64,000 nt of DNA from Cobetia sp. cqz5-12. GTDB lineage: Bacteria > Pseudomonadota > Gammaproteobacteria > Pseudomonadales > Halomonadaceae. This document shows positions 16,267 through 25,077 of this stretch, piece after piece; position 1 is the first letter of the stretch; each line of letters starts with the position of its first letter. Position numbers and translations under genes: made by a program. The notes beneath the pieces were generated by a model, which saw nothing but the letters and a program-made list of their open reading frames with translations, was not told where the DNA came from and searched no databases. The stretch spans positions 2,571,876 through 2,635,875 of the forward strand of contig NZ_CP044522.1 in NCBI RefSeq assembly GCF_016495405.1, read 5' to 3'.

Positions 16267-17874
16267 TTACGCCTGACGATTCGTCTTCTTCGGCTTGCGC
16301 TGGAAGGCCGGCATGTCATCGATGACCAGCACCGGATTCAGCTCTTCCTTGGGGAAGTCATTCTTGAGCCAGCGCAGCATCGAGAGCGCCAGAATCAGCA
16401 TCACCGGGATCATCGGCAGCGCCACCACGATGGTCGAGGTCTGCACCGTCTGCAGGCCTCCCAACTGGATCAGCGCAACGCCGACGGCCGCGATAAGGAA
16501 GGCCCAGATCAAACGGAACGAGCGCTTGGGTTCCTGATACCCGGACAGCTTGCGTGAGGTCACCGAAGCCAGCACGTAGGCCGAGCTGTCCAGCGTGGTT
16601 GCCAGGAAGATGAAGCACAGCAGGATGAAGGCTACCGTGACCAGCTTGGCGTACGGTAGGGTCTGCAGGATACCTTCCACCGCCAGCGGGATACCGCCAC
16701 TATCCAACAGCGCCTTGATGTCCAGCGCGCCACTGATCTGCAGATCCAGCGCGTAACCGCCCCACACCGCGAAGAACACCCAGGTGCCCAGCGAACCGAA
16801 CACCAGCTCGGCGATGATCAGCTCACGGATGGTACGACCGCGTGAGATACGCGCCACGAACAGCCCCACCATCGGCGCGTAGGCGATCCACCAGGCCCAG
16901 TAGAAGACGGTCCAGTCCTTCCAGAAGGTGGAATCTCCCGCCGGGTCGGTCCACAGGCTCATCGGGATGAAGTTGCCCAGGGTCTTGCCGAGGCTGTTGA
17001 CGAAACCTTCGACCATGAACTGCGAGTCACCGACGATGAAGGTGAAGGCCAGCAGGAAGATCGCCAGGATCACGTTGACGTCGGAGAGAATCTTGATGCC
17101 CTTGGCCAGGCCGAACCAGACACTGGCCGAGAACATCGCCGTCCAGATGCACAGCACCGCGACTTCCAGCCCGAAGTTGGCCTCCATGCCGAGGATGCCA
17201 CTGACCAGCTGCGAGACCAGCGGTACCGCCAGCCCCAGCGAGGTGCCGACGCCGCCGACGATCCCGAACACGACGATGGAATCCAGCAACACGCCCCAGG
17301 CACCATCCGCATGACGGCCCAGTACACCGCGCGAGGCGACGGAAAGACGCACGCCATCACGTTTCTTGACGTACATGGAGTAGGCGATCGGCAGGCCCGG
17401 CAGGCAGTAGAAAGCCCACGGCGTGAGCCCCCAGTGGAACTGACCGAAGGCCAGCGCCCACTCCGCAGCCTCACGACTCTTGGCCGCCACGTGGTAGGCC
17501 GGCGAGGTGTAGTAGTAGATCGGCTCGACCCACGCCCAGTTGACGATCGCGATCCCCATCCCGCAGGTGAAGATCATCGCCACCCAGCTGAAGTAGGAGA
17601 AATCGGGCGTGTCCTCTGCCCCGCCCAGACGGACGTTGCCGTAGCGGCTGAAGGCCAGCCAGATGAGGAAGCCGACGACGCTCAGGCCGGCCACCAGATA
17701 CAGCCAGCCGAACTTGCCGGTGGCGAAGGAGAAAGCGGCATTGATCAGCGCGGTGCTGGCCTCCGGGAACAGGATGACCGGGCCGATGAAGGCCAGGATG
17801 ACCAATACGGCGGGGATGAAGACACGCGGGTCCAGATGATCGCCATCACTGGCGGGGGGAACTGCTTCTTGCAC
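16267..17874 (-). CDS. BCCT family transporter (betaine/carnitine/choline/DMSP type)
   Basis: This 535-residue inner-membrane protein has the 12-helix BCCT layout and the family signature WTVFYWAWWIAYAPMVGLFV near residue 335, followed by ARISRGRTIRE. The N-terminal region has the GMGIAIVNWAWVEPIYYY segment. BCCT carriers take up quaternary ammonium or sulfonium compounds by Na+ symport or exchange. I chose the GTG at 17874 because TAAGGTGG lies five bases upstream; the GTG at 17883 would overlap that SD. The gene is third on the minus strand after an MmsA/DddC-type dehydrogenase and a GMC flavoprotein, so the substrate may feed that pathway rather than serve only osmoprotection. Confidence 0.92.
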   Translation of the reverse strand: MQEAVPPASDGDHLDPRVFIPAVLVILAFIGPVILFPEASTALINAAFSFATGKFGWLYLVAGLSVVGFLIWLAFSRYGNVRLGGAEDTPDFSYFSWVAMIFTCGMGIAIVNWAWVEPIYYYTSPAYHVAAKSREAAEWALAFGQFHWGLTPWAFYCLPGLPIAYSMYVKKRDGVRLSVASRGVLGRHADGAWGVLLDSIVVFGIVGGVGTSLGLAVPLVSQLVSGILGMEANFGLEVAVLCIWTAMFSASVWFGLAKGIKILSDVNVILAIFLLAFTFIVGDSQFMVEGFVNSLGKTLGNFIPMSLWTDPAGDSTFWKDWTVFYWAWWIAYAPMVGLFVARISRGRTIRELIIAELVFGSLGTWVFFAVWGGYALDLQISGALDIKALLDSGGIPLAVEGILQTLPYAKLVTVAFILLCFIFLATTLDSSAYVLASVTSRKLSGYQEPKRSFRLIWAFLIAAVGVALIQLGGLQTVQTSTIVVALPMIPVMLILALSMLRWLKNDFPKEELNPVLVIDDMPAFQRKPKKTNRQA

Positions 17875-18468
17875 GACTACCACCTTAGTGAGAAAGCCCG
17901 AGCAAGAGGGGCGAGACGTCGCTCTTGCTCGGGCAGTTCGCTGTATTCAATAATTTTTCGTAATGAAAAGAGCGCGGTATTATACATTTTTTTATTCCAC
18001 GCGCATTATACTTTCCCGGCAACCGCAGGAAGCATGAATCGCGACACGGTATTTTCTCATGCAAACATGAATTCCATTCATGATTATAGCGTTGCACTTT
18101 CATTTCTTCTGCGCTCGCCTCATGCCTTCTTCGCGCCCTTCTCGACCAAGTTTCCGCCAGACGTGAACAGGCCGCCGACACGTCAAGGTCGGCGGCCTGT
18201 GGGTCTCAAACGCTCATGAGCAAAGACTGTCACGCAGAAACCAGCACCTGACGCGGCAGTCTCTACGCCCCTGGCATCACGAGGGTCATGCCAGCCGATG
18301 CGCCACTCTCATGAGCAGAAACCTCAACGTTCACCTCATGTCACAAGACGCTCAGCGCTTGAGCACTTCTCATGCGCCGGAAGCTGCCCCCTGCCAACTC
18401 AGGGTCAAACAAGTCGGCCTTGAGCGATCAGCACTGGCTGACGCATTGGGGACATGAAGGGCCTCGTA
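17875..18468. other. Intergenic region between GMC and BCCT genes
   Basis: The 594 bp contain an AT-rich segment (about 17940-18110) that probably holds the BCCT promoter, so the BCCT gene need not depend on the GMC promoter. A perfect hairpin lies at 18167-18200. No gene was recognised. Confidence 0.45.
18167..18200. terminator. Perfect 13-bp hairpin downstream of the GMC gene
   Basis: The arms ACAGGCCGCCGAC and GTCGGCGGCCTGT flank an 8-base loop. No T-run follows on either side, so it may be an mRNA-stabilising structure or a rho-assisted terminator about 270 bp after the GMC stop. Confidence 0.4.
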
Positions 18469-20268
18469 TCAGTCTCCTCCGACAGCTGACTCCAGAATCC
18501 AGCCAGCGGCCTTCTCTGCGATCATCAGGGTCGGCGAGTTGGTATTGCCGCTGACGATGGTCGGCATGATGCCGGCATCTGCCACCCGCAAGCCGTGGAT
18601 ACCGCGCACCCGCAGGCGGCTGTCGACCACCGCCAGCGGGTCATCCGCCCGCCCCATGCGCGTAGTGCCGACTGGATGGAAGATGGTGGTGCCGATATCA
18701 CCGGCGAGCCTGGCGAGCTCTTCGTCGCTCTGATACTTGACACCTGGCTTGATCTCTTCGGGCTTGTAGCGCGCAAAGGCGGGTTGTTCGGCAATGCGCC
18801 GCGTGACCCGCAGTGAATCGGCGGCGACCTTGCGGTCCTCCGGCGTACTCAGGTAGTTGGGTGCGATCGCCGGGGCCTGGCGCGGGTCGGCGCTCTGCAG
18901 ACGCACCGAGCCACGGCTGGTGGGGTTGAGATTGCAGACACTCGCGGTGATCGCCGGGAAGGGATGCAAGGGCTGCCCGAAGGCCTCGAGACTCAGCGGC
19001 TGGACGTGATACTGGATATTGGGGTGGGCGTAGTCCTCGCTGCTGCGCGTGAAGGCTCCCAATTGCGATGGCGCCATGCTCATCGGCCCGGAACGCTTGA
19101 ACAGGTACTGCATGCCGATGCCCATCTTGCCCAGCAGCGTGCTGGCCATGGCGTTCAAGGTCTTGGCATTGGTGACCTTGTAGACCGAGCGGATCTGCAG
19201 GTGGTCCTGCAGATTCTCGCCGACGCCGGGCAGGTCCTTCACCACCTCGACGCCATGTTGCTCCAGCAATGCCTTGGGCCCGACCCCCGAGACCTGCAGC
19301 AGATGCGGCGAGCCGATGGCGCCGGCACACAGCACGACCTCACGCTTCGCCGTGAGGTTGATGAGCTTGCCATCACGCACCACCTGCAGCCCGGTGCAGC
19401 GCAGACTGGAGGCGTCCTTCACTGCGTCCGCCCCTGTGCCAGCTCCTGTGCCAGCTCCTGTGCCATCCCCTGCGCCCTGCTCGCCGCCCGCGAACAGCAG
19501 ACGATTGACCTGGGTGGAGTGCCACAGCGTCAGGTTGCCGCGCTTGAGTGCCGGACGCAGAAAGGCCTTGGCCGTATTCCAGCGCCAGCCGGAACGCTGA
19601 TTGACCTCGAAATAGGCCACCCCTTCGGTGCTGCCACGATTGAAGTCCTCGGTGCGCGGGATGCCGGCCTGTTCGGCGGCACTGGCGAAATCGTCCAGCA
19701 CCTCCCAGTTGAGGCGCTGCCGCTCGACTCGCCATTCGCCACCGTGACCATGGAACTGGCGATGCTCGGGGCCGGCATCCCCGCCCTCGTCGAGGCGCGC
19801 GTGATCCTCATGGCGCATGAAGGCCGGCAGACATTGCTCCCAGCGCCACTCGCTGTCGCCGGTCACCTCGGCCCAGTGGTCATAATCCCGCGCCTGACCG
19901 CGCATGTAGATCATGCCGTTGATGCTGGAACATCCCCCCAGCGTCTTGCCGCGCGGATAGATCAGCGAACGTCCGTTGAGCCCCTTGTCCGGCTCGGTGC
20001 GGTACAGCCAGTCGGTGCGCGGATTGTTGATGCAGTACAGGTAGCCCACCGGAATGTGGATCCAGTGATAGTTGTCCCGCCCACCCGCCTCGATGAGCAG
20101 CACGCGGTGATCAGGATTGGCGCTGAGGCGATTGGCCATCAGGCAGCCGGCGGAACCGGCCCCCACGATGATGAAATCGAATTCCGACAGATCGTCTCCC
20201 GGTTTGGCGGGGCGAGCGTCCTGCTCGCCCCCCGGGGGTCGATGCTGATTGTTCTTGTTGTCTGACAT
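18469..20268 (-). CDS. GMC family FAD-dependent alcohol dehydrogenase (DddA/choline-dehydrogenase-like)
   Basis: The 599-residue flavoprotein has the N-terminal FAD motif IIVGAGSAGCLMANRL, the GMC signature 1 region (RGKTLGGCSSINGMIYMRG) and signature 2 (GAIGSPHLLQVSGVG). The C-terminal catalytic segment is IFHPVGTTRMG with SGNTNSPTLMIAE, giving the His/Asn pair. GMC enzymes oxidise primary alcohols; in Halomonas a GMC enzyme, DddA, oxidises 3-hydroxypropionate. An SD (GGAGAGG) precedes the ATG. The product contains a low-complexity Gly/Ala/Thr insertion encoded by a 12-bp repeat at 19433-19480. It lies 104 bp after the aldehyde dehydrogenase gene. The substrate is inferred from context only. 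Confidence 0.85.
   Translation of the reverse strand: MSDNKNNQHRPPGGEQDARPAKPGDDLSEFDFIIVGAGSAGCLMANRLSANPDHRVLLIEAGGRDNYHWIHIPVGYLYCINNPRTDWLYRTEPDKGLNGRSLIYPRGKTLGGCSSINGMIYMRGQARDYDHWAEVTGDSEWRWEQCLPAFMRHEDHARLDEGGDAGPEHRQFHGHGGEWRVERQRLNWEVLDDFASAAEQAGIPRTEDFNRGSTEGVAYFEVNQRSGWRWNTAKAFLRPALKRGNLTLWHSTQVNRLLFAGGEQGAGDGTGAGTGAGTGADAVKDASSLRCTGLQVVRDGKLINLTAKREVVLCAGAIGSPHLLQVSGVGPKALLEQHGVEVVKDLPGVGENLQDHLQIRSVYKVTNAKTLNAMASTLLGKMGIGMQYLFKRSGPMSMAPSQLGAFTRSSEDYAHPNIQYHVQPLSLEAFGQPLHPFPAITASVCNLNPTSRGSVRLQSADPRQAPAIAPNYLSTPEDRKVAADSLRVTRRIAEQPAFARYKPEEIKPGVKYQSDEELARLAGDIGTTIFHPVGTTRMGRADDPLAVVDSRLRVRGIHGLRVADAGIMPTIVSGNTNSPTLMIAEKAAGWILESAVGGD
19433..19480. repeat. 12-bp in-frame tandem repeat inside the GMC gene
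   Basis: Four units of CCTGTGCCAGCT (two exact, then two degenerate copies) start at 19433, 19445, 19457 and 19469. On the coding strand they produce a Gly-Ala-Gly-Thr repeat, a surface loop that the rest of the GMC family does not need. Confidence 0.8.
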
Positions 20269-20316
20269 GGCGCGTCCCTCTCCAGACAGCTGGCGTATGC
20301 TGGTAGGTAACCAGAA

Positions 20317-20361
20317 TGCAGATGACTACGATGCAGATGGCGACAGTGCAGATGACCGCAG
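20317..20361. repeat. 15-bp tandem repeat, three units, between mmsA and GMC genes
   Basis: Three imperfect 15-bp units begin with TGCAGATG at 20317, 20332 and 20347. The array fills much of the 104-bp intercistronic gap and ends 11 bp short of the mmsA stop codon. Confidence 0.75.
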
Positions 20362-20372
20362 TCGCGAGCGAC

Positions 20373-21890
20373 TTACTTGGCCGTCGGCATGGCGAATTCG
20401 GCACCGGCATCGATGGAATCCGACCAGCGCTGCATGATGGACTTCTGCTTGGTATAGAAGCGCACCCCCTCTTCACCGTAGGCGTGGGTATCCCCGAACA
20501 GGGAGCTCTTCCAGCCGCCGAAGCCGTGCCAGGCCATCGGGACCGGAATCGGCACGTTGATGCCGACCATGCCGACTTGGATGCGCCGCCCGAATTCACG
20601 CGCGACACTGCCGCTCTCGGTGAAGCAGCTCACGCCGTTGCCGAATTCGTGGTCATTGATCAGCTGGATGGCGGTCGCGACGTCCGGCACGCGGACACAG
20701 GCCAGCACCGGGCCGAAGATCTCTTCCTTGTAGATCGTCATGTCCGGGGTGACGTGATCGAACAGCGTGCCGCCCATCCAGAAGCCTTCAGTGCTGTCGC
20801 CGCCGATGTCGTTGCCGGTGAACTCACGCCCGTCGACGATCATCTCGGCCCCTTCCGCGACGCCTTTCTCGATATACCCGCAAATACGCTCATGCGCCTG
20901 ACGGGTGACGATCGGGCCCATCTCGGCGTCCAGATTCATGCCATCCTTGATCTTGAGCTCGCGGGCACGCTCGGCCAGACGCGGCACCAGGGTGTCCGCC
21001 ACATCGCCCACCATCACCGCCACGCTGATGGCCATGCAGCGCTCGCCGGCGGAGCCGTAGGCCGCGCCGATCAAGGCATCCACCGCCTTGTCGAGGTTGG
21101 CGTCCGGCATCACCACCATGTGATTCTTGGCGCCACCCAGCGCCTGGATGCGCTTGCCGTGGCGTGCGCCGCGCTCATAGATCAGGTTGGCGATCGGGGT
21201 CGAGCCCACGAAGGACAGTGCACGTACCTTGGGATGATCGATCAGCGCCTCGACGGCACCCTTGTCGCCCTGCACCACGTTGAAGACGCCATCCGGCAGG
21301 CCCGCCTGCTTGAGGAGGTCCGCCATCATCAGCGAGGCGCTGGGGTCCAGCGGGCTCGGCTTGAGCACGAAGCTGTTGCCTGCCGCGATGGCGACCGGGA
21401 ACATCCACATCGGTACCATCACCGGGAAGTTGAACGGCGTGATGCCGGCGACGACGCCCAGCGGCTGGCGCATCGTCCAGTTGTCGATGCCGGTGCTGAC
21501 CTGATCGGTGAAATCCCCCTTGAGCAACTGCGGAATACCGCAGGCGAATTCGACGATATCGATGCCGCGTGCCACTTCGCCTTGGGCGTCGGTGAACACC
21601 TTGCCGTGCTCGCGGGTGACCGCCTCCGCCAGCGCATCCTTGTGCTCGTTGAGCAGCGCGAGGAACTTGAACATCACTCGAGCGCGGCGAATCGGCGGCG
21701 TGTCGGCCCAGGCCGCGAAGGCGGCGTCGGCAGCAGCCACGGCGGCATCGACATCACTGTTGCGTGCCAGCGCGACCTGACCGGTCACCTTGCCGGTGGC
21801 CGGATTGAAGACATCCTGAGTGGCGCTGGAATCGCCTCGGGTCACCTGGCCGTTGATGAAATGCTGGATAGCGTGGGCTGCTGTCGTCAT
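20373..21890 (-). CDS. mmsA: CoA-acylating methylmalonate/malonate-semialdehyde dehydrogenase (MmsA/DddC)
   Basis: The 505-residue enzyme belongs to the CoA-dependent ALDH6 group that converts methylmalonate or malonate semialdehyde to propionyl- or acetyl-CoA with CO2 release. Visible features are the N-terminal [27 protein letters not shown] (family-typical), nucleotide-binding SFVGSTPIA and catalytic Cys285 in AGERCMAIS. The ATG at 21890 has GGAGAT at spacing 8; the ATG at 21944 has none. It is first in a minus-strand set with the GMC dehydrogenase and BCCT transporter and is divergent from lysR. In DMSP/acrylate degraders this enzyme is DddC, taking malonate semialdehyde to acetyl-CoA. 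Confidence 0.94.
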   Translation of the reverse strand: MTTAAHAIQHFINGQVTRGDSSATQDVFNPATGKVTGQVALARNSDVDAAVAAADAAFAAWADTPPIRRARVMFKFLALLNEHKDALAEAVTREHGKVFTDAQGEVARGIDIVEFACGIPQLLKGDFTDQVSTGIDNWTMRQPLGVVAGITPFNFPVMVPMWMFPVAIAAGNSFVLKPSPLDPSASLMMADLLKQAGLPDGVFNVVQGDKGAVEALIDHPKVRALSFVGSTPIANLIYERGARHGKRIQALGGAKNHMVVMPDANLDKAVDALIGAAYGSAGERCMAISVAVMVGDVADTLVPRLAERARELKIKDGMNLDAEMGPIVTRQAHERICGYIEKGVAEGAEMIVDGREFTGNDIGGDSTEGFWMGGTLFDHVTPDMTIYKEEIFGPVLACVRVPDVATAIQLINDHEFGNGVSCFTESGSVAREFGRRIQVGMVGINVPIPVPMAWHGFGGWKSSLFGDTHAYGEEGVRFYTKQKSIMQRWSDSIDAGAEFAMPTAK

Positions 21891-22338
21891 GGTGCTGATC
21901 TCCGCTGGCGGTGTTTTATAGGAATAAGTCTGTGTCATGCACATGTCTGGCGCTGAAGGTCCTTCGCCTGGTCAATGACGTTCGCCTGGTCAACGACGAA
22001 CGAGGACATGCCATCAGCAGGTGTTCATGAAATTACGCCGCCACGCGCAGGGTGCAATTGAGTAATTCTTGGGTGAGATATAACGATTGCTGATATCCGA
22101 TTGCGCTCAGAAACTTCTCGGCTTTCCTTGAGAACCGGAGAAGCAGTTAAACATTGAGAATCAATCAGTTATAACAAGAAAGAATGGAGGGATTCCGACA
22201 GCGGTAGGCGCTTCGATCTCAAGGCCTGTCCCGAGTGATGACGGCTTACCGCGACCAATGGCCAATAGGTGACAGCGAACGCATTCAGACCACAATGCGT
22301 CATGCAGGGCCAGCAGCACGTCTCTCGCCGGCCGGAAA
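21891..22338. other. Divergent promoter region between mmsA and lysR
   Basis: The 448 bp separate the aldehyde dehydrogenase gene from the divergent LysR gene. The region is AT-rich near 22080-22190 and contains the ATTGA-GAA-TCAAT palindrome. A second short T-n11-A-like element could exist, but none is unambiguous. No gene is seen. Confidence 0.5.
22153..22165. promoter_or_regulatory. 13-bp palindrome, candidate LysR operator
   Basis: ATTGA-GAA-TCAAT is a perfect interrupted palindrome in the divergent mmsA-lysR region, 174 bp upstream of lysR and 263 bp upstream of mmsA. LysR-type regulators bind such elements in divergent promoter regions. Assignment is by position only. Confidence 0.4.
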
Positions 22339-23259
22339 ATGCCAAACACATGGATGTCACTGATGCAGGATCTGTCCCGACTCAATGCCTTTGTCACCGT
22401 GGCGCGCACCGGTAGCGTGTCGCGAGCGGCGCAGGCGTTGCACCTCACCCAGCCCGCGATCAGCCTCAAGCTCAAGCAATTGCAGGAAGGCCTGGGATTG
22501 AGCCTGTTCGAGCGTCACCCCCATGGCCTGTTGTTGACGGCCGATGGCCAGGCCTTGCTGCCCAGTGCCGAGAAGACCCTGGCCAGCGCACGTGGCTTCG
22601 AGCAGGCCGCCGCGGCACTGCACAGCACAGTACGCGGCAAGCTGCGTATCGGCACCATCGTCGACCCGGAGTTCATCCGTCTGGGCAGCTTGCTGCGCCA
22701 TCTTCTGGAGCGTGCACCCAATCTGGAGACGGAACTCCACCACGGCATGAGCGGCTGCGTCCTCAAGGCGCTGCGCCAGAATGCGCTGGAAATCGGCTTC
22801 TACCTCGCACCACCCGGAGAAGGCCCGCGCGATGACTCACTCTGTTATCGCGAACTGGCATTCTTCGACTATTTCATTCTCGCCCCCACCGGTTGGTCAT
22901 CGCGCCTGACCGAGACTGATTGGCCCTCCCTGGCCGCCCTGCCGTGGATCGTGACGCCTGAGAATTCTGTCCACTCACGCCTGCTGGCGCATGCCATGCG
23001 CGACAGTCAGTGCATTCCCCATCGCGTCGCGCAGGTGGATCAGGAAGTCTGCATGCTGGACCTGGTACGCGCCGGCGTCGGGCTGACATTGGCCCGCGAT
23101 GTACTGGCGCTGGCCGAGCGCCAGGAACGTGGCCTCAATATCGTGCCAGACACCCGCCTGCCCTGCGCCTTGAGTGTGGTATGGCGTCACGACAAGCAAC
23201 ACGAACCCTGTGTCGAAGCTGCCCTGCAAAGTCTCGAGGAGGTCTGGCCGTCTGAGTGA
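22339..23259 (+). CDS. LysR family transcriptional regulator
   Basis: The 306-residue protein has an N-terminal LysR helix-turn-helix (LNAFVTVARTGSVSRAAQALHL, TQPAISLKLKQLQEGLGLSLFER) and a substrate-binding domain from about residue 95 (GKLRIGTIVDPEFIRLG). It is divergent from the mmsA-GMC-BCCT set and therefore is the likely activator of that pathway. ATG codons at 22339, 22354 and 22363 are all possible starts; none has a convincing SD. LysR regulators are known for DMSP/3-hydroxypropionate catabolic clusters, but no ligand can be read here. Confidence 0.92.
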   Translation: MPNTWMSLMQDLSRLNAFVTVARTGSVSRAAQALHLTQPAISLKLKQLQEGLGLSLFERHPHGLLLTADGQALLPSAEKTLASARGFEQAAAALHSTVRGKLRIGTIVDPEFIRLGSLLRHLLERAPNLETELHHGMSGCVLKALRQNALEIGFYLAPPGEGPRDDSLCYRELAFFDYFILAPTGWSSRLTETDWPSLAALPWIVTPENSVHSRLLAHAMRDSQCIPHRVAQVDQEVCMLDLVRAGVGLTLARDVLALAERQERGLNIVPDTRLPCALSVVWRHDKQHEPCVEAALQSLEEVWPSE

Positions 23260-23549
23260 AGGGCAAGTGAAGGAAGATGGCCTACGAGATCGAGCGGCTA
23301 GCTTCATGCTGACCAGAGCGGCAGGTGTGCATTCCGACGTTCTCCCTTCTTGCACTGCCATGCAGCACTCTTGATCGCCTCGGAGCTCTGGTGTCAGGGC
23401 ACGGGGCTACTCCGTTGGTGCGGGATGGATTATTCTAGTCGTGATACTGAAAAAACCGCATGTCCCGTCAGAGGCCGAGGGATGGCCTCTGCTCATGCGT
23501 TATCGAAGTATCCCCAGATGGCAGCACTATCGAATCACAAGGTAACACA

Positions 23550-23918
23550 ATGATAGATTTCAATAATAAAGGCTTTTTTAAACTCAAACAGAACGATGAA
23601 TATGCCGAGCGCGTCAATGACCTGATGATCGATGGCGAAGAAATCATTTCAGCCTATAAATCAATGCGTGACGGGGTCGTGTTTACCAACAAGCGTATTA
23701 TCGCTGTCAATGTACAAGGATTGACGGGCAGCAAGAAAGACTTCACCTCCCTCCCGTACAAGAAGATTGAAACCTATTCCATCGAAACCTCCGGCACCTT
23801 TGATCTTGATTCAGAGCTCACGATCTATTTCTCGGCACTCGGTACGGTGAGATTTGAATTTACCGGCAAGACACGCCTTACCGAAATCTCGCAAGTCATC
23901 ACCACCTATGTGTGTTGA
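23550..23918 (+). CDS. PH-domain protein (bacterial pleckstrin-homology, YvbH-like)
   Basis: The 122-residue product appears to be a single bacterial PH domain. It contains DGEEIISAYKSMRDGVVFTNKRIIAV and GSKKDFTSLPYKKIETYSIETSG (beta strands of the fold), then a closing helix. These small cytosolic proteins form oligomeric rings in solved structures, with unknown cellular roles. The ATG at 23550 has AAGG at spacing 8; the longer in-frame start at 23460 adds an unrelated leader. Its coding sequence is less GC-rich than its neighbours. Two further small plus-strand genes follow. Confidence 0.85.
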   Translation: MIDFNNKGFFKLKQNDEYAERVNDLMIDGEEIISAYKSMRDGVVFTNKRIIAVNVQGLTGSKKDFTSLPYKKIETYSIETSGTFDLDSELTIYFSALGTVRFEFTGKTRLTEISQVITTYVC

Positions 23919-23968
23919 CTCCCTGCTGCTTCAGATGTGAATTCCTTTGATCAAACGGGGTTACCCAG

Positions 23969-24322
23969 ATGAGTGACATGTCAGTCGACCAATTCGAAGA
24001 AAGCATGAAACGCGAACTCGACAAGTTCGTGCGCAGTACCAACAGAGCCGCCAGCTCAACCTCCCGAGCGTCCGCTACTCGTGCGCGTCCTGAAGCACCA
24101 CGCGCCAGAGAGACCACCACTCCCCTCAAGGGACTGCGGGTAACGCTTGGCGTCAAGCAGAAGCGATTGGCATTGGAAGTGCCCTTCACGGTGCAGACCG
24201 ACAGCATTTCGCGAATGGAAGCGCGCATCCATGCCGAGAAGGCGGCACGCAAGGCCGGCTGGAAGATCATCAGCCACGTGATCGACTGGAATGATACCGA
24301 GCGGGAACCCGACGTTCGCTGA
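23969..24322 (+). CDS. Small basic protein of unknown function
   Basis: The 117-residue product has an acidic start (MSDMSVDQFEESMKREL), then an Arg/Ala/Ser-rich linker (residues 28-55). A folded-looking C-terminal part (KGLRVTLGVKQKRLALEVPF and EARIHAEKAARKAGWKIISHVIDW) follows. No family was recognised. It is 50 bp behind the PH-domain gene and could be in the same transcript. The Arg-rich linker may bind nucleic acid or a membrane, but this is speculation. Confidence 0.55.
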   Translation: MSDMSVDQFEESMKRELDKFVRSTNRAASSTSRASATRARPEAPRARETTTPLKGLRVTLGVKQKRLALEVPFTVQTDSISRMEARIHAEKAARKAGWKIISHVIDWNDTEREPDVR

Positions 24323-24456
24323 CACCTCGACCACTACGCCTGAAAGGGGGATGACATCGGCTGCGCCACTAGCCCATATCGAGATTATCGAAAGGCAATC
24401 ACGCCTCGGGCGGCATAGGCTCTGTAGACACACTCACGGTCTAGAGGGGTATGCGC

Positions 24457-24633
24457 ATGAAACACTTCGATTCATTGTTCTCTCTGTTCGCGGCGGTCCT
24501 GTTGTTAGCCCTCCTGCCCTTTACCATGGAAAGTGACGCAAGGTCTGCCACTCACGACCCGCAACCTTTCTCATACCCTCTAGTAGAAGGCTCGCTCGAG
24601 GAAGACGACGGTAACGAGACGCCCGACGCATGA
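24457..24633 (+). CDS. Small exported or membrane-anchored peptide
   Basis: The 58-residue product has a hydrophobic N-terminal helix (LFSLFAAVLLLALLPF) followed by an acidic tail (EGSLEEDDGNETPDA). GAGGGG at 24444-24449 sits seven bases before the ATG at 24457, which decides the start against the ATG at 24451. No homologue was recognised. It follows the small basic protein gene on the same strand. Confidence 0.5.
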   Translation: MKHFDSLFSLFAAVLLLALLPFTMESDARSATHDPQPFSYPLVEGSLEEDDGNETPDA

Positions 24634-25077
24634 GTCACTGACGTCGGGCTGGCTTGATATGCGACCTTTTGTGAAGCATTCGCCTGGAGTCGTCAGCCCC
24701 GGTAAACGCCACCTTCCTCGACTCTGCCCGCTGAATCACCTGCCAGGCCGGTGCGATCGCTTCCGCTAACGTCTCCCCGTTGCATGCAATTTACGCAAGC
24801 GGGATTTCCGATAGCATTCGCCGCGCAGCAGAAGGTCTGTAATATTCCCCGTTTGATGTCAGTCAGATTGGCAGCATAAATACTTACATAGAGAGAAAGA
24901 TAGCGGCCCTTATTGAAGCTGAGCTGGAGATTCAAGCGCTTGCGCACTTCCTTAGAACCGCATTTTCCTCGCCCATACACGACAATGCCCCGACCTGGCG
25001 ACAGGACGGGGCATGTCGTAGTGAGTGGGTCACATGAGGTGTACTCACCCTCTCTGACGGCCCACTGACCGCTAACG
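24634..25077. other. Intergenic region, hairpin only
   Basis: The 444 bp separate convergent genes and contain the structured hairpin at 24979-25019. The rest looks non-coding; short plus- and minus-strand frames have no SD or family features. Confidence 0.4.
24979..25019 (-). terminator. Long stem-loop downstream of the DUF938 gene
   Basis: The arms ACGACAATGCCCCG and CGGGGCATGTCGT pair with a single-base bulge. An inner CCTG/CAGG stem closes on a GCGA tetraloop. It lies 59 bp beyond the DUF938 stop. No strong T-run follows, so it may be a terminator helper or a repetitive palindromic element. Confidence 0.4.

Noticed and set aside
17311..18219. 302-codon plus-strand frame opposite the BCCT gene
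   Set aside because: Shadow frame of the transporter; the C-terminal part falls in the intergenic region but shows no family feature.
18964..20265. 433-codon plus-strand frame opposite the GMC gene
   Set aside because: It covers the conserved GMC coding region in antisense, with no start context or family features.
20316..21956. 546-codon plus-strand frame opposite mmsA
   Set aside because: It is antisense to the aldehyde dehydrogenase gene and encodes a His/Arg/Asp-rich product without any motif, typical of a shadow frame.
24056..24433. 125-codon minus-strand frame over the small basic protein gene
   Set aside because: It conflicts with the plus-strand gene, which has a better start and clear amphipathic C-terminal structure; the minus-strand frame has no SD or domain.
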